The position numbers were made by a program, and so were the translations under genes. A stretch of 28,369 bases of DNA from DASVWH01 sp036389715 (lineage in GTDB: Bacteria > Acidobacteriota > Blastocatellia > Pyrinomonadales > Pyrinomonadaceae): contig DASVWH010000220.1 in assembly GCA_036389715.1 (NCBI GenBank), forward strand, positions 1 through 28,369, given 5' to 3'. Of this stretch, positions 16,090-23,819 are shown in pieces. Each line of letters starts with the position of its first letter. Within the stretch, counting starts at the first letter, position 1. The notes under the pieces are model-generated. The model searched no databases. It saw nothing but the letters and a program-made list of their open reading frames with translations, and was not told the origin of the DNA.

Positions 16090-16102
16090 TTGCGCGCGAT
16101 AG

Positions 16103-17575
16103 CTATCTGACAGGGCGCGGGTAGCTGGCCGGGCTGCGATTCCCCTGCCTGTCTACGGCGCGGACGCCGAAGAAGTAGTTGTCCTTGGACATGCCCTGCA
16201 CCGTGTAGCTGGTCACGTTCCCGACCGGGCGCGAGTTGGTCCATTCGGGCGAAGTCGTCTCGCGCCAGACTAACTCGTAACCGGCCAGATCGGGCTCCGT
16301 GTTGGCCGCCCACTGCAAGTCCGTGTCGTTGGTCAGACGCTTCGTCACGATGCCGACGCTCCTGGGCGCGGCGGGCGCGAGCGCGAGCATGGCCAGGCTG
16401 GCGGCGTTGATGCGGGCCACCTGCGCGATGTAGGCGAAGTCTACGAACTGCGGCAGGTCGCCGTACTGCACGCCGTTTTCGACGCGCACGTTCTGATGCT
16501 GGTGCTTATACTCCTCGTTCGTCTCCGTGAAACGAACGGCCGGGAAACCGCGCTCAAGAAAAGGGATGTGGTCGCCGCCGCGCAGGTAGCGGTCGCGGCG
16601 ATAAATGAGCCAGACCTTCATCGCCGGGACGTACAACCCGCCCGCATCCTTGATAAAGCGCGCGAGCTGGCGCGAGGCAGAATCGTTCTCGCCGCCGACG
16701 CCGCGCCGGACGTTGCCCTCTTCGGGGGACTCGCTCGACGGCACGCCCTCGGAAAAGACGCGCACCGTCCGGCGGTCGCGCACGCCGTTTCCGCCCAGAG
16801 TATTGCCGACGATGTCGTTGGTGAACATCCCTTGAATGTCGAGGCCGTTCCTCTTCGCCTGCTCCGCGTAGTAGGTCGAGCCGACCAATCCCTGCTCCTC
16901 GCCTGCGACGGCCATGAACACAATCGTCGCGTCGAATTCGCGGCGCGCCATCACGCGCGCCATCTCCAGCACCGCCGCCACCCCCGAAGCATCATCATTC
17001 GCGCCCGGCGCGTCGCACTCAGCGTCCTTCGGGTCCGTGCACATCGAATCGTAGTGGCCGCTGACGACGTAGAGACGAGCGGCGGAGGCGGGCTGTGTGC
17101 CGCGCAGCGTGGCGACGACGTTGGTAATCACGGTCGGGCGAGTGATGCGCGGTATCTTCGGGTCGGGCAACTGCTCGTAGCTCTGCTTCTCGACCGTCAT
17201 GCGCCCGCCCGCGTCCCGGCTGATTCTCTGAAACTCACTGTAGAGCCAGTCGCGCGCCGCGCCGATGCCGCGCGCCGGGTTATCCTGCGCCGAGAGGGTA
17301 TTGCGCGTCCCGAAGGAGACGAGCGTGCGGATGGTGCGCTCGATATTGCGCGCGTTGATTTCCGAGAGCATCAGCGCCACCTCGCGGTTGCGCGGCGCGA
17401 GCATGCCGCCGGGCGGCGCGAGCATGCCCGTAGAGGCCGCGCCGGTTTGACGCCCTCCGCGCATGCCCGCTCTCCGTTGCGCGAATGAAGAGGGCGCGAG
17501 CGCTCCGCTTAAGAGGGCGATGAGCACGAGCGCCAGGCCCGGCCGGTGCGCAGTACGGAACTCTCTCGTCATCAT
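16103..17575 (-). CDS. Secreted M28 family zinc aminopeptidase
   Basis: Two-zinc exopeptidase, 490 residues. Signal peptide (GLALVLIALLSGALAPSSFA, cut near residue 32), then a Gly/Met/Ala-rich linker. The catalytic domain keeps the M28 ligand set: H174 and D176 in VVSGHYDS, D194 in GANDDASG, E226 and E227 in AVAGEEQGL, D254 in TNDIVGN and a His near 358-360 (KHQHQN). GGDHIPFLERGFPAVRFTE is the usual late motif. Residues about 400-490 form a fibronectin III-like domain (LTNDTDLQWAANTEPDLAGY, YTVQGMSKDNYFFGVRAVD). GGAG lies 6 bases before ATG 17575. It may act in extracellular peptide scavenging; substrate is unknown. Confidence 0.92.
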   Translation of the reverse strand: MMTREFRTAHRPGLALVLIALLSGALAPSSFAQRRAGMRGGRQTGAASTGMLAPPGGMLAPRNREVALMLSEINARNIERTIRTLVSFGTRNTLSAQDNPARGIGAARDWLYSEFQRISRDAGGRMTVEKQSYEQLPDPKIPRITRPTVITNVVATLRGTQPASAARLYVVSGHYDSMCTDPKDAECDAPGANDDASGVAAVLEMARVMARREFDATIVFMAVAGEEQGLVGSTYYAEQAKRNGLDIQGMFTNDIVGNTLGGNGVRDRRTVRVFSEGVPSSESPEEGNVRRGVGGENDSASRQLARFIKDAGGLYVPAMKVWLIYRRDRYLRGGDHIPFLERGFPAVRFTETNEEYKHQHQNVRVENGVQYGDLPQFVDFAYIAQVARINAASLAMLALAPAAPRSVGIVTKRLTNDTDLQWAANTEPDLAGYELVWRETTSPEWTNSRPVGNVTSYTVQGMSKDNYFFGVRAVDRQGNRSPASYPRPVR

Positions 17576-17745
17576 TTCGGACTCCGTTCTGTTTCAAGAT
17601 GAAGTTTGGTTGAAGCGCAGGTAAGGTAACGCGAAGTGGAGCGCCGAATCAATGTCCGCCGGGTCGCGCAGCCATGCTCACGCGATACGAGAGCGAGTTG
17701 AACGGGCAGGCCGCGTGCTTAAGCCCCCGGCGCTTGTCCGGGCAC

Positions 17746-19014
17746 TCAATAGAAGCGATAGGCCGTGCCCTTCCAGACCACTATGACCTCGCCGCCGAGC
17801 TGGTTCGTGATGCTGCGCAGGCCCGTCTCGTCCGCAAGCAACCCGCGATAGTGCTCCGAGCCGCGCCTCACGTCCGTCGTCCGGCGCGAAGAGTTATAGG
17901 CCGTGTCCACCCAGGCGCTGCCCTGCCTGCGAAACTGTCGGCCCGCGATGCTGCGCGTCTCGGCAGGGCTTTCTGCGGCGACCCCTGCGTCGTCTCTGGG
18001 TGCGCCTGAACGACCGCGCCCCGCGCTCATCTTTGCCCTTGCAGCAGGCGCAGGCCGTGTCGTGCCCGCAGCAGTCCCGGCGCTGGCTTCGTTTCTGCTG
18101 CTGTCGGCAGTGGCTTGAGCGTCGCTGCCGGTTTTGGCCGACAGGCTCCCGGCGGAGCGCACAGACGGTTTATCCTGCATAACACGCGTGTCCCTGGCCT
18201 CTTCTACGGGCCGGGAAGTGCTCGCCGCGACCGGGGCGGCGGGAGGCGCGGCGTTGCTTTCGGTCTCCTGCGCGCGCTCACGCGCCTGCTGCTCCGGGCG
18301 GTTCCCGGCCGTCATGGGTTCGTTGCGGGACGCGCCTCTCTCCGGTGTGGAGACGGGGGCCGGGGTGGCGTTCACTGCCGCGGGCTTTCCGGCCGGAGCG
18401 ATTGCCGGAGCTTCATCGGCGCGCGTGGCGTCAGGCACTGTGCTGGAAGTGTGGGCCTCTTCTTCGGCCGAAGTGTTAGCGTTCGCAGCAGTGCTCATCG
18501 CCGTTGAAGACTGTGCGCTATTGCCGGAACGTGCGGCGGAATCGGCGGGCGCTTGCTGGTTAAGCGCGACGGAGGATTCCCTGCGCCCGCGCGTGGCGAT
18601 GAAGGCCACAGCGATGACGGCGAACAGCAGCAGCGCCGGAACCCCGTATCGCAGGACGGGCGGAGAAAAGAGCGCCGCGAGCCAGTCTTTCCAGGAGGCA
18701 CGCGCAGGCTTGCCTGGCGGGTCTGCGACCGCCTCGCCCGGCTTGAGAGCGGCGCTCGCCAGGGGAGCGAGGGCGGCGACGATTTTCCGGCAGGCATCGC
18801 AATCGGCCAGGTGCGCGACGTAATGAGCACGCGCCGCGGCTGGCAGCGAGCCCTCCGTATAGGCGCTCAACTCGTCCGCGTCGAGATGTTCGCCGTCCCC
18901 GGCCGCATCGGCAGTTGCGCTCGACGGCGCGCGCCCGCCGGGCAGAGCATCCGCCTCCCGCCGTCCGTAGCGGCGCAGGAGGCGCTCCATTTCTGTATTC
19001 TCATTACGCTTCAT
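17746..19014 (-). CDS. Membrane-anchored zinc-finger anti-sigma factor
   Basis: 422 residues. The N-terminal zf-HC2 zinc-binding anti-sigma motif is YVAHLADCDACRKIV (H68, C72, C75). A single membrane helix follows at about 123-141, then a long extracytoplasmic region of about 200 Ala/Ser/Pro/Thr-rich residues and a compact conserved-looking end (about 345-422) with GRQFRRQGSAWVDTAYNSS, RGSEHYRGLLADE, and GGEVIVVWKGTAYRFY. Topology suggests that the cytoplasmic zinc finger holds the sigma factor encoded directly upstream and the outer domain senses the envelope. ATG 19014 is preferred over TTG 19017. The sensing role of the C-terminal domain is inference. Confidence 0.82.
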   Translation of the reverse strand: MKRNENTEMERLLRRYGRREADALPGGRAPSSATADAAGDGEHLDADELSAYTEGSLPAAARAHYVAHLADCDACRKIVAALAPLASAALKPGEAVADPPGKPARASWKDWLAALFSPPVLRYGVPALLLFAVIAVAFIATRGRRESSVALNQQAPADSAARSGNSAQSSTAMSTAANANTSAEEEAHTSSTVPDATRADEAPAIAPAGKPAAVNATPAPVSTPERGASRNEPMTAGNRPEQQARERAQETESNAAPPAAPVAASTSRPVEEARDTRVMQDKPSVRSAGSLSAKTGSDAQATADSSRNEASAGTAAGTTRPAPAARAKMSAGRGRSGAPRDDAGVAAESPAETRSIAGRQFRRQGSAWVDTAYNSSRRTTDVRRGSEHYRGLLADETGLRSITNQLGGEVIVVWKGTAYRFY

Positions 19015-19138
19015 CAATTGGCCGGTTCGTCTCGATTAAATGCCGGTTCGTCGGGCCCAACCTGCGCGACTGTCTAAAGAACGCTCGAACTCCCTTGAGC
19101 TTGCGGCCGCCCTCCCCGGCAAAGCTGTCTTCGCCGGG

Positions 19139-20095
19139 CTATTCATCCCGCTGCGACGCCTTCTCGGCCGGACCGTTTTCGGTCGCCAGCATCGGTTCCA
19201 GGTCGGAGTCAAGATGCGCGGCCGTTTCGGCCAGCGAGCGTGCGGTCTCGGAACGCGTCCACCCATGCTCTTCCATCAAGAGCGTCTCGACGCGCCGCCG
19301 TATATCCGCATGCAGGCGCGTCAGGCGGCGGCTGGCCGTCGCTTCGTGCACGCCCAGCAGAGCGCCCGCCTCGCGCAAGCGCAGCCCGTCGAAATAGTAG
19401 AGCTTGACGAGCAGGCGGTCTTCCGGCGACAACTCTCCCACGGCCTGCCCGAGCGCCGCTTCGACATCGCTGGCGGCCCTCCGGTTCGAGAGCGCGAGTT
19501 CCGGGTCGGGCGCGGCGGAAGTGATGCTGAAGTCCTCCTCGCCCTGGTGAGACTCGCGCGCGAGGCGGTCGAAATCCGCATCCAGCTCGGTCTGCACTAA
19601 CCTGGAAGACTTGCGATGCTGGTCAACGGCCAACTGGCTGACGACCGCGCGCAGCCACCCGCCGAGCGAGCCGCGCCCGGAGTAGTAGGCGAGCTTACCA
19701 GAGAGACGGCCGTCGTCGCGCACCCGCAGCCCGTGCAGCTCTGCCCAGATGGATTGGGCCAAATCCTCCGCGGCATCCTCGTTGGAAGAGGCCTGCCGCG
19801 CGGCCGAACGCACCGTCGCCCCGAAGCGCTCGACCAGCTCGCTCCAGGCCGCCTGGTCGCCCCGCTCGCAGGCCACTATCAGGCAGAGGTCGTCGGCGTG
19901 CAGCGTCTCCAGGAATTCGTTGATCTCGCGGGCGGAAGCCTCTGCGTTATACTTTAAAAGATACTTGTCGAGCGCGGCCCCGACGCGCGCGGCCAGCGTG
20001 GCCGCCTCCAACGAGCGCGAATCGGTCGCGCGCGCCAGCAGACGGGCCGTGCCTTCGAGGACAAGTTTCTGCGTTTGTGCGTTTGCCTGGCTCAC
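19139..20095 (-). CDS. Sigma-70 family (ECF-like) RNA polymerase sigma factor
   Basis: About 318 residues from GTG 20095; the open frame extends to TTG 20230, but that part is basic and low in protein character, so the start is uncertain. Region 2 is visible in LVERFGATVRSAARQASSNE and DAAEDLAQSIWAELH; region 4 in ELSPEDRLLVKLYYFDGLRL and REAGALLGVHEATASRRLTRL, a helix-turn-helix. There is no region 3 between them, as in ECF factors, but an extra N-terminal segment of about 75 residues (with INEFLETLHADDLCLIVACER) and a C-terminal tail (about 45 residues) make it longer than a usual ECF. The zf-HC2 anti-sigma gene follows 124 bp downstream, supporting a sigma/anti-sigma pair. Confidence 0.85.
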   Translation of the reverse strand: MSQANAQTQKLVLEGTARLLARATDSRSLEAATLAARVGAALDKYLLKYNAEASAREINEFLETLHADDLCLIVACERGDQAAWSELVERFGATVRSAARQASSNEDAAEDLAQSIWAELHGLRVRDDGRLSGKLAYYSGRGSLGGWLRAVVSQLAVDQHRKSSRLVQTELDADFDRLARESHQGEEDFSITSAAPDPELALSNRRAASDVEAALGQAVGELSPEDRLLVKLYYFDGLRLREAGALLGVHEATASRRLTRLHADIRRRVETLLMEEHGWTRSETARSLAETAAHLDSDLEPMLATENGPAEKASQRDE

Positions 20096-20242
20096 GGGGG
20101 CTTTACCATGACTCGCTGAAAACTGTTCTATGCTATCACGAACCGCGCGCTTTACGGCCTCCCCTGCAAGCCTTTTGTGCGCCCGGCGGGCGGGGCGCGG
20201 CCTCTTCGGACGGGCCCCGTGCAGGCGCAAACGGCGAGGGCT

Positions 20243-20270
20243 TTGACAGTTTACGCCCGCATGGGATAAA
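20243..20270 (+). promoter_or_regulatory. Possible distal promoter of the TPR gene
   Basis: A perfect TTGACA (20243-20248), a 16-base spacer and GATAAA (20265-20270, 4 of 6). It would give an untranslated leader of about 185 bases. Confidence 0.35.
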
Positions 20271-20349
20271 TTTTGCAGCCTCCCGCCGATGAACAGTTAG
20301 ATGACCGGCAGGCATCTCTGATTTTGCCCTCATCAGAGCCGATTAGCCG

Positions 20350-20378
20350 TTGACAACAAACGATTTCTGAAGTATTTG
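20350..20378 (+). promoter_or_regulatory. Possible proximal promoter of the TPR gene
   Basis: A perfect TTGACA (20350-20355), a 17-base spacer and a poor -10 TATTTG (20373-20378, 3 of 6). It is weaker than the distal candidate at the -10 box. Confidence 0.25.
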
Positions 20379-20446
20379 AATGACAACCCATTGTGTAGCC
20401 CCTGCATCTTAATCAGGCCCTTCGACAGGAAGGTTTGATATTCTCT

Positions 20447-20452
20447 GGAGGA
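20447..20452 (+). promoter_or_regulatory. Ribosome binding site that fixes the TPR gene start
   Basis: GGAGGA ends 9 bases before ATG 20462. It excludes the longer reading from TTG 20435, which would place this site inside the coding region. Confidence 0.7.
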
Positions 20453-20461
20453 ATCTTCTGT

Positions 20462-21745
20462 ATGCGCCGCAACTATTTTCTCATCACTTTTGCAGCTCTC
20501 GCCATCCTGCTCTTGAACAGCCTGGCGGCCTCCGCGCAGATCGCGCAGCTGCGCGGTCAGGTCCTGCTTCAACAGGCTGACGGAACGACGGTTCCCCTGC
20601 CCGGGGCCACCGTTGACGTTTATCGTCTGGACCTGCCCGGCAAATCGCAGACCAAGACAGACAAACAGGGCAACTATGTCTTTGCGGGGCTTTATATCGT
20701 CGGCAATTATGTGGTCGTCGCCAGCGCGCCCAACGCCCGCCCGGATATTCTGTCCGGGGTGAAGGTGGGAATGGACAGGGACTTTAAGATCACGCTCGTG
20801 CCCGGCGACGGCAAACGCCTGACCGAAGCGGAGGTTAAGTCCCTGCTCAAGGCGGCGCCCGGCGCGAAGGGCACGGAGAGCGCCGAAGACCGTAAAAAGC
20901 GCGAAGAGCTGGAAGCCAAGAATCGCGAGATTATGGCCTCCAACGAGAAGAATACCAAGATCAACGAGGTCATCAACCGGACCTTCAAGGCGGGCAACGA
21001 ATCGCTGACGGCCAAGCGCTACGATGAGGCGATTAATTACTACAACGAAGGGCTCGCGGCCGACCCTGAGCAGTCCGCACTGTTGACCAACAAATCCGTC
21101 GCGCTCAAGGCGCGCGCCGTCGAACGCTACAACGCGGCCGTGACCAACAAAGACGATGCGGCCAAGAGCGCCGGGATGGAAGCGGCCAGGAAGGATTTCC
21201 GCGAGGCGGCCGAGGCTGCGACCAAGGCCGTCCAGCTGGTTAAGGCGCAGGCCGCCCCGACCGAACAGGCCGCGCTCACCAGCTACAATGCCAATAAGTA
21301 CACGGCGCTGGCGACACGCGCCGAGGCCATGCGGCTCTTCATCACCAAGGTAGACCCGACGCAGGCCGACGCCGGGCTGACGGCCTTTCAGGAGTACCTC
21401 GCCGTCGAGACCGCCGCCGACAAGAAGGCTAAGGCGCAGTTAGACTTAGCGCAAATGCTGCTCGACGTGGGCGCGGCCGATAAATCCTACGCCGAATTTC
21501 AGAAGGTGCTGGCCGACAGCCCGGATAATGTCGATGCGCTGCTCGGCGCGGGCCTGGCCCTCTTCAGCAGCGGCGATAAGACCAAGTACCAGGACGCCGC
21601 CAATTATCTACAGCGTTTCGTGGACAAAGCCCCGGAGACACATAAGTTTAAGGCCGACGCCAGGGCCGTCCTCGATAACCTCAAGAGCCAGGAAAACATC
21701 AAGCCGCAAAAGGCGACCCCGGCCGCCGGACGCCGCAGAGGCTAA
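20462..21745 (+). CDS. Exported TPR protein with carboxypeptidase-regulatory-like domain
   Basis: 427 residues. The signal peptide is clear (MRRNYFLITFAALAILLLNS then LAASAQ). A single carboxypeptidase-regulatory-like beta domain follows (about 25-100: GQVLLQQADGTTVPLPGATV, TKTDKQGNYVFAGLYIVGNY). After it come a charged coiled-coil stretch (AEDRKKREELEAKNREIMAS) and tetratricopeptide repeats (FKAGNESLTAKRYDEAINYY; LDLAQMLLDVGAADKSYAEF; NVDALLGAGLALFSSGDKTK), ending in a basic PAAGRRRG tail. TPRs suggest a scaffold in the periplasm or at the outer membrane. It lies upstream of the pilus motor operon but is separated from it by a terminator and a promoter, so a functional tie is only possible. 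Confidence 0.85.
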   Translation: MRRNYFLITFAALAILLLNSLAASAQIAQLRGQVLLQQADGTTVPLPGATVDVYRLDLPGKSQTKTDKQGNYVFAGLYIVGNYVVVASAPNARPDILSGVKVGMDRDFKITLVPGDGKRLTEAEVKSLLKAAPGAKGTESAEDRKKREELEAKNREIMASNEKNTKINEVINRTFKAGNESLTAKRYDEAINYYNEGLAADPEQSALLTNKSVALKARAVERYNAAVTNKDDAAKSAGMEAARKDFREAAEAATKAVQLVKAQAAPTEQAALTSYNANKYTALATRAEAMRLFITKVDPTQADAGLTAFQEYLAVETAADKKAKAQLDLAQMLLDVGAADKSYAEFQKVLADSPDNVDALLGAGLALFSSGDKTKYQDAANYLQRFVDKAPETHKFKADARAVLDNLKSQENIKPQKATPAAGRRRG

Positions 21746-21772
21746 AAACCCCCGCCAAAACCGCTTTTTAAG

Positions 21773-21812
21773 AGAGGCCGCGCCGCATTGAACCCAATGC
21801 GACGCGGCCTCT
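21773..21812 (+). terminator. Hairpin terminator after the TPR gene
   Basis: AGAGGCCGCG-C-CGCATTG pairs with CAATGCG-A-CGCGGCCTCT: an 18-bp stem with one mismatch and a 4-nt loop, 28 bases after the stop. No U-tract follows on the plus strand. Its outer bases AGAGGCC match the terminator at 11601-11641. Confidence 0.7.
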
Positions 21813-21845
21813 GCGCATGTCAATTTGACCGCCCAAATAATCATC

Positions 21846-21875
21846 TTGACACCCGCCCCGGTTAAACTGTACTAT
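21846..21875 (+). promoter_or_regulatory. Promoter of the pilus motor operon
   Basis: TTGACA (21846-21851, perfect), an 18-base spacer and TACTAT (21870-21875, 4 of 6). The predicted start near 21882 gives a leader of about 135 bases before pilB. Confidence 0.6.
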
Positions 21876-21883
21876 GCTCTGCG

Positions 21884-21949
21884 CAACGATGTTTAGCATC
21901 GTTGGCCTTGCTTAACGGATGTATACGGACTGTTCGTTTGTGGCATCCG
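21884..21949 (+). promoter_or_regulatory. Structured 5' leader of the pilB transcript
   Basis: Two hairpins: CAACGATG-TTTAG-CATCGTTG (21884-21904, perfect 8-bp stem) lies almost at the predicted transcript end, and CGGATG...CATCCG (21916-21949) follows. It may stabilise or regulate the mRNA; no known riboswitch class was recognised. Confidence 0.35.
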
Positions 21950-22016
21950 TCTCCAAACTTAAACTTCAGCCTCCTACCTTCTGGAAATGCTTCGTAACCG
22001 CTGGAACTTCTAAAAG

Positions 22017-23813
22017 ATGTCAGCCAAACTAGGCGAAATTCTCGTCCGCGAAAATCTGCTCACTGCGCAGCAACTGCGTGAAGCGCTCGACTACCAGCGC
22101 ACGCACGGTGGTCGTCTTGGCTACAATCTGGTCAAGATGGGGCTCGTCTCCGACGACATGATCACGGCAGTGCTGTCCCGCCAATACGGTGTTCCCTCCG
22201 TCAATCTCGATCTCTTTGACATCGAAACTTCGGTCATCCGGCTGATTCCGCAGGAAGTGGCGCAAAAGTATTCCGTGCTGCCTCTCTCGCGGGTCGGCGC
22301 GAGCCTGACGCTGGCGATGGTTGACCCGACCAACGTCTTCGCCATGGACGACATTAAGTTCATGACGGGCCTCAACATAGAGCCCGTCGTCGTCTCCGAG
22401 GCGAGCGTTCAGGATGCCATCTCGAAGTATTACGGCTCGACGCGCGAGATCGAGCTGGCGGCGATGGTCGATCCGGCCGTCGAAGTATCGGGCATGAAGG
22501 GCAGCGGCCATGGCCTAATTACCAACGCCGACCTGGTCTCGCTCGACAGCATAGACTTCGACCAGGAAGCGGCCGAGAACCTCGAAGTCGTCGAAGACAA
22601 CGAGGAGATAGACCTCTCCAGCCTGGCCCGGATGAGCGAGGATGCGCCGGTCGTGCGCCTCGTCAACGTGCTGATGGTTGACGCGCTCAGGCGCGGCGCT
22701 TCCGACATCCACATCGAGCCCTACGAGAAGGAGCTGCGCATCCGCTTCCGCATTGACGGCGTGCTCTACGACGTGATGCACCCGCCCTTGAAGCTGCGCG
22801 ATGCCATCATCTCGCGCCTCAAGATCATGGCCAAGCTCGACATCTCCGAGAAGCGGCTGCCGCAGGACGGTCGCATCAAGATCAAGGTCAAGGTTGACTC
22901 GCGGTCGCGCGAGCTGGACTTCCGCGTCTCGACGCTGCCCTGTCTCTTCGGCGAAAAGGTCGTGCTCCGGCTGCTCGACAAAGAGAACCTGATGCTTGAC
23001 ATGACCAAGCTCGGCTTCGAGCCGGAATCGCTCGTCAAGTTTCAGCGCAACATCTCTCGCCCCTACGGCATGGTGCTCGTCACCGGGCCGACCGGCTCCG
23101 GTAAAACCAACACGCTCTATTCGGCCCTCCAATCTCTGAACACGCCCGAGACCAACATCATGACGGCGGAAGACCCTGTCGAGTTCAACCTCGTCGGCGT
23201 CAACCAGGTCCAGATGAAGGAGCAGATCGGGCTCAACTTTGCGGCCGCCCTGCGCTCCTTCCTGCGCCAGGACCCGAACATCATTCTCGTCGGCGAAATA
23301 CGCGACTTCGAGACCGCCGAGATCGCCATCAAGGCCGCGCTGACGGGCCACCTCGTCCTCTCCACGCTCCACACCAACGACGCCCCTTCCACCATCTCTC
23401 GCCTGATGAACATGGGCATCGAGCCCTTTCTCGTCGCAACGAGCGTCAACCTGATTCAGGCGCAACGGCTCATCCGTCGCATCTGCAAGGATTGCAAGAC
23501 CGAGCACCCGATGCCGCCCGAGGCTCTGATCGAGGTCGGTTTCTCGGCTGAAGAAGCCAGGCAGACGAAGACCTACAAGGGAGCGGGCTGCCAGGCGTGT
23601 AACAACACTGGCTACAAGGGGCGCGTCGGCCTCTATGAAGTGATGGAAGTGACGGACGACGTGCGCGAGTTGATCCTGATCGGCGCTTCCTCTCTGGAGC
23701 TGCGCAAGAAGGCGATAGACGACGGGATGATTACCCTGCGCGAGTCGGGCCTTCATAAAGTACGCAACGGAATTACCACCCTCGAAGAAGTTGTGCGGGA
23801 GACGGTGGCCTGA
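22017..23813 (+). CDS. pilB: Type IV pilus assembly ATPase PilB
   Basis: Hexameric ATPase that powers pilus extension on the cytoplasmic side. The 598 residues have an N-terminal MshEN/T2SSE-N domain (about 1-140), a linker, the N2 domain (about 205-330) and the RecA-like domain. Seen: Walker A GPTGSGKT (357-364), Asp box around AEDPVEF (384-390), Walker B LVGEIRD (424-430), His box TLHTNDA (450-456), and the zinc tetracysteine C490, C493, C525, C528. Two MshEN-like repeats, KLGEILV...DYQ (4-27) and RLGYNLV...SRQ (33-56), match the c-di-GMP-binding pattern with the second being the better one. The ATG at 22017 has no clear Shine-Dalgarno. It is first in an operon with pilT and pilC. Confidence 0.95.
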   Translation: MSAKLGEILVRENLLTAQQLREALDYQRTHGGRLGYNLVKMGLVSDDMITAVLSRQYGVPSVNLDLFDIETSVIRLIPQEVAQKYSVLPLSRVGASLTLAMVDPTNVFAMDDIKFMTGLNIEPVVVSEASVQDAISKYYGSTREIELAAMVDPAVEVSGMKGSGHGLITNADLVSLDSIDFDQEAAENLEVVEDNEEIDLSSLARMSEDAPVVRLVNVLMVDALRRGASDIHIEPYEKELRIRFRIDGVLYDVMHPPLKLRDAIISRLKIMAKLDISEKRLPQDGRIKIKVKVDSRSRELDFRVSTLPCLFGEKVVLRLLDKENLMLDMTKLGFEPESLVKFQRNISRPYGMVLVTGPTGSGKTNTLYSALQSLNTPETNIMTAEDPVEFNLVGVNQVQMKEQIGLNFAAALRSFLRQDPNIILVGEIRDFETAEIAIKAALTGHLVLSTLHTNDAPSTISRLMNMGIEPFLVATSVNLIQAQRLIRRICKDCKTEHPMPPEALIEVGFSAEEARQTKTYKGAGCQACNNTGYKGRVGLYEVMEVTDDVRELILIGASSLELRKKAIDDGMITLRESGLHKVRNGITTLEEVVRETVA

Positions 23814-23819
23814 AAAGGT

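Larger units (their letters stand above)
20096..20461. other. Divergent intergenic region, 366 bp
   Basis: Lies between the minus-strand sigma gene and the plus-strand TPR gene. It contains two plus-strand TTGACA boxes (20243 and 20350) and a strong ribosome binding site at the right end. No gene or terminator was recognised. Confidence 0.5.

Noticed and set aside
16496..17488. 330-codon frame opposite the M28 peptidase
   Set aside because: Antisense shadow; the M28 metal ligands are all on the minus strand.
20096..20230. N-terminal extension of the sigma factor to TTG 20230
   Set aside because: The added 45 residues are basic and low-complexity; GTG 20095 is a more natural start, though not proven.
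22515..23756. 413-codon open frame opposite pilB
   Set aside because: Antisense shadow of a clear PilB ATPase; no domain or start site of its own.
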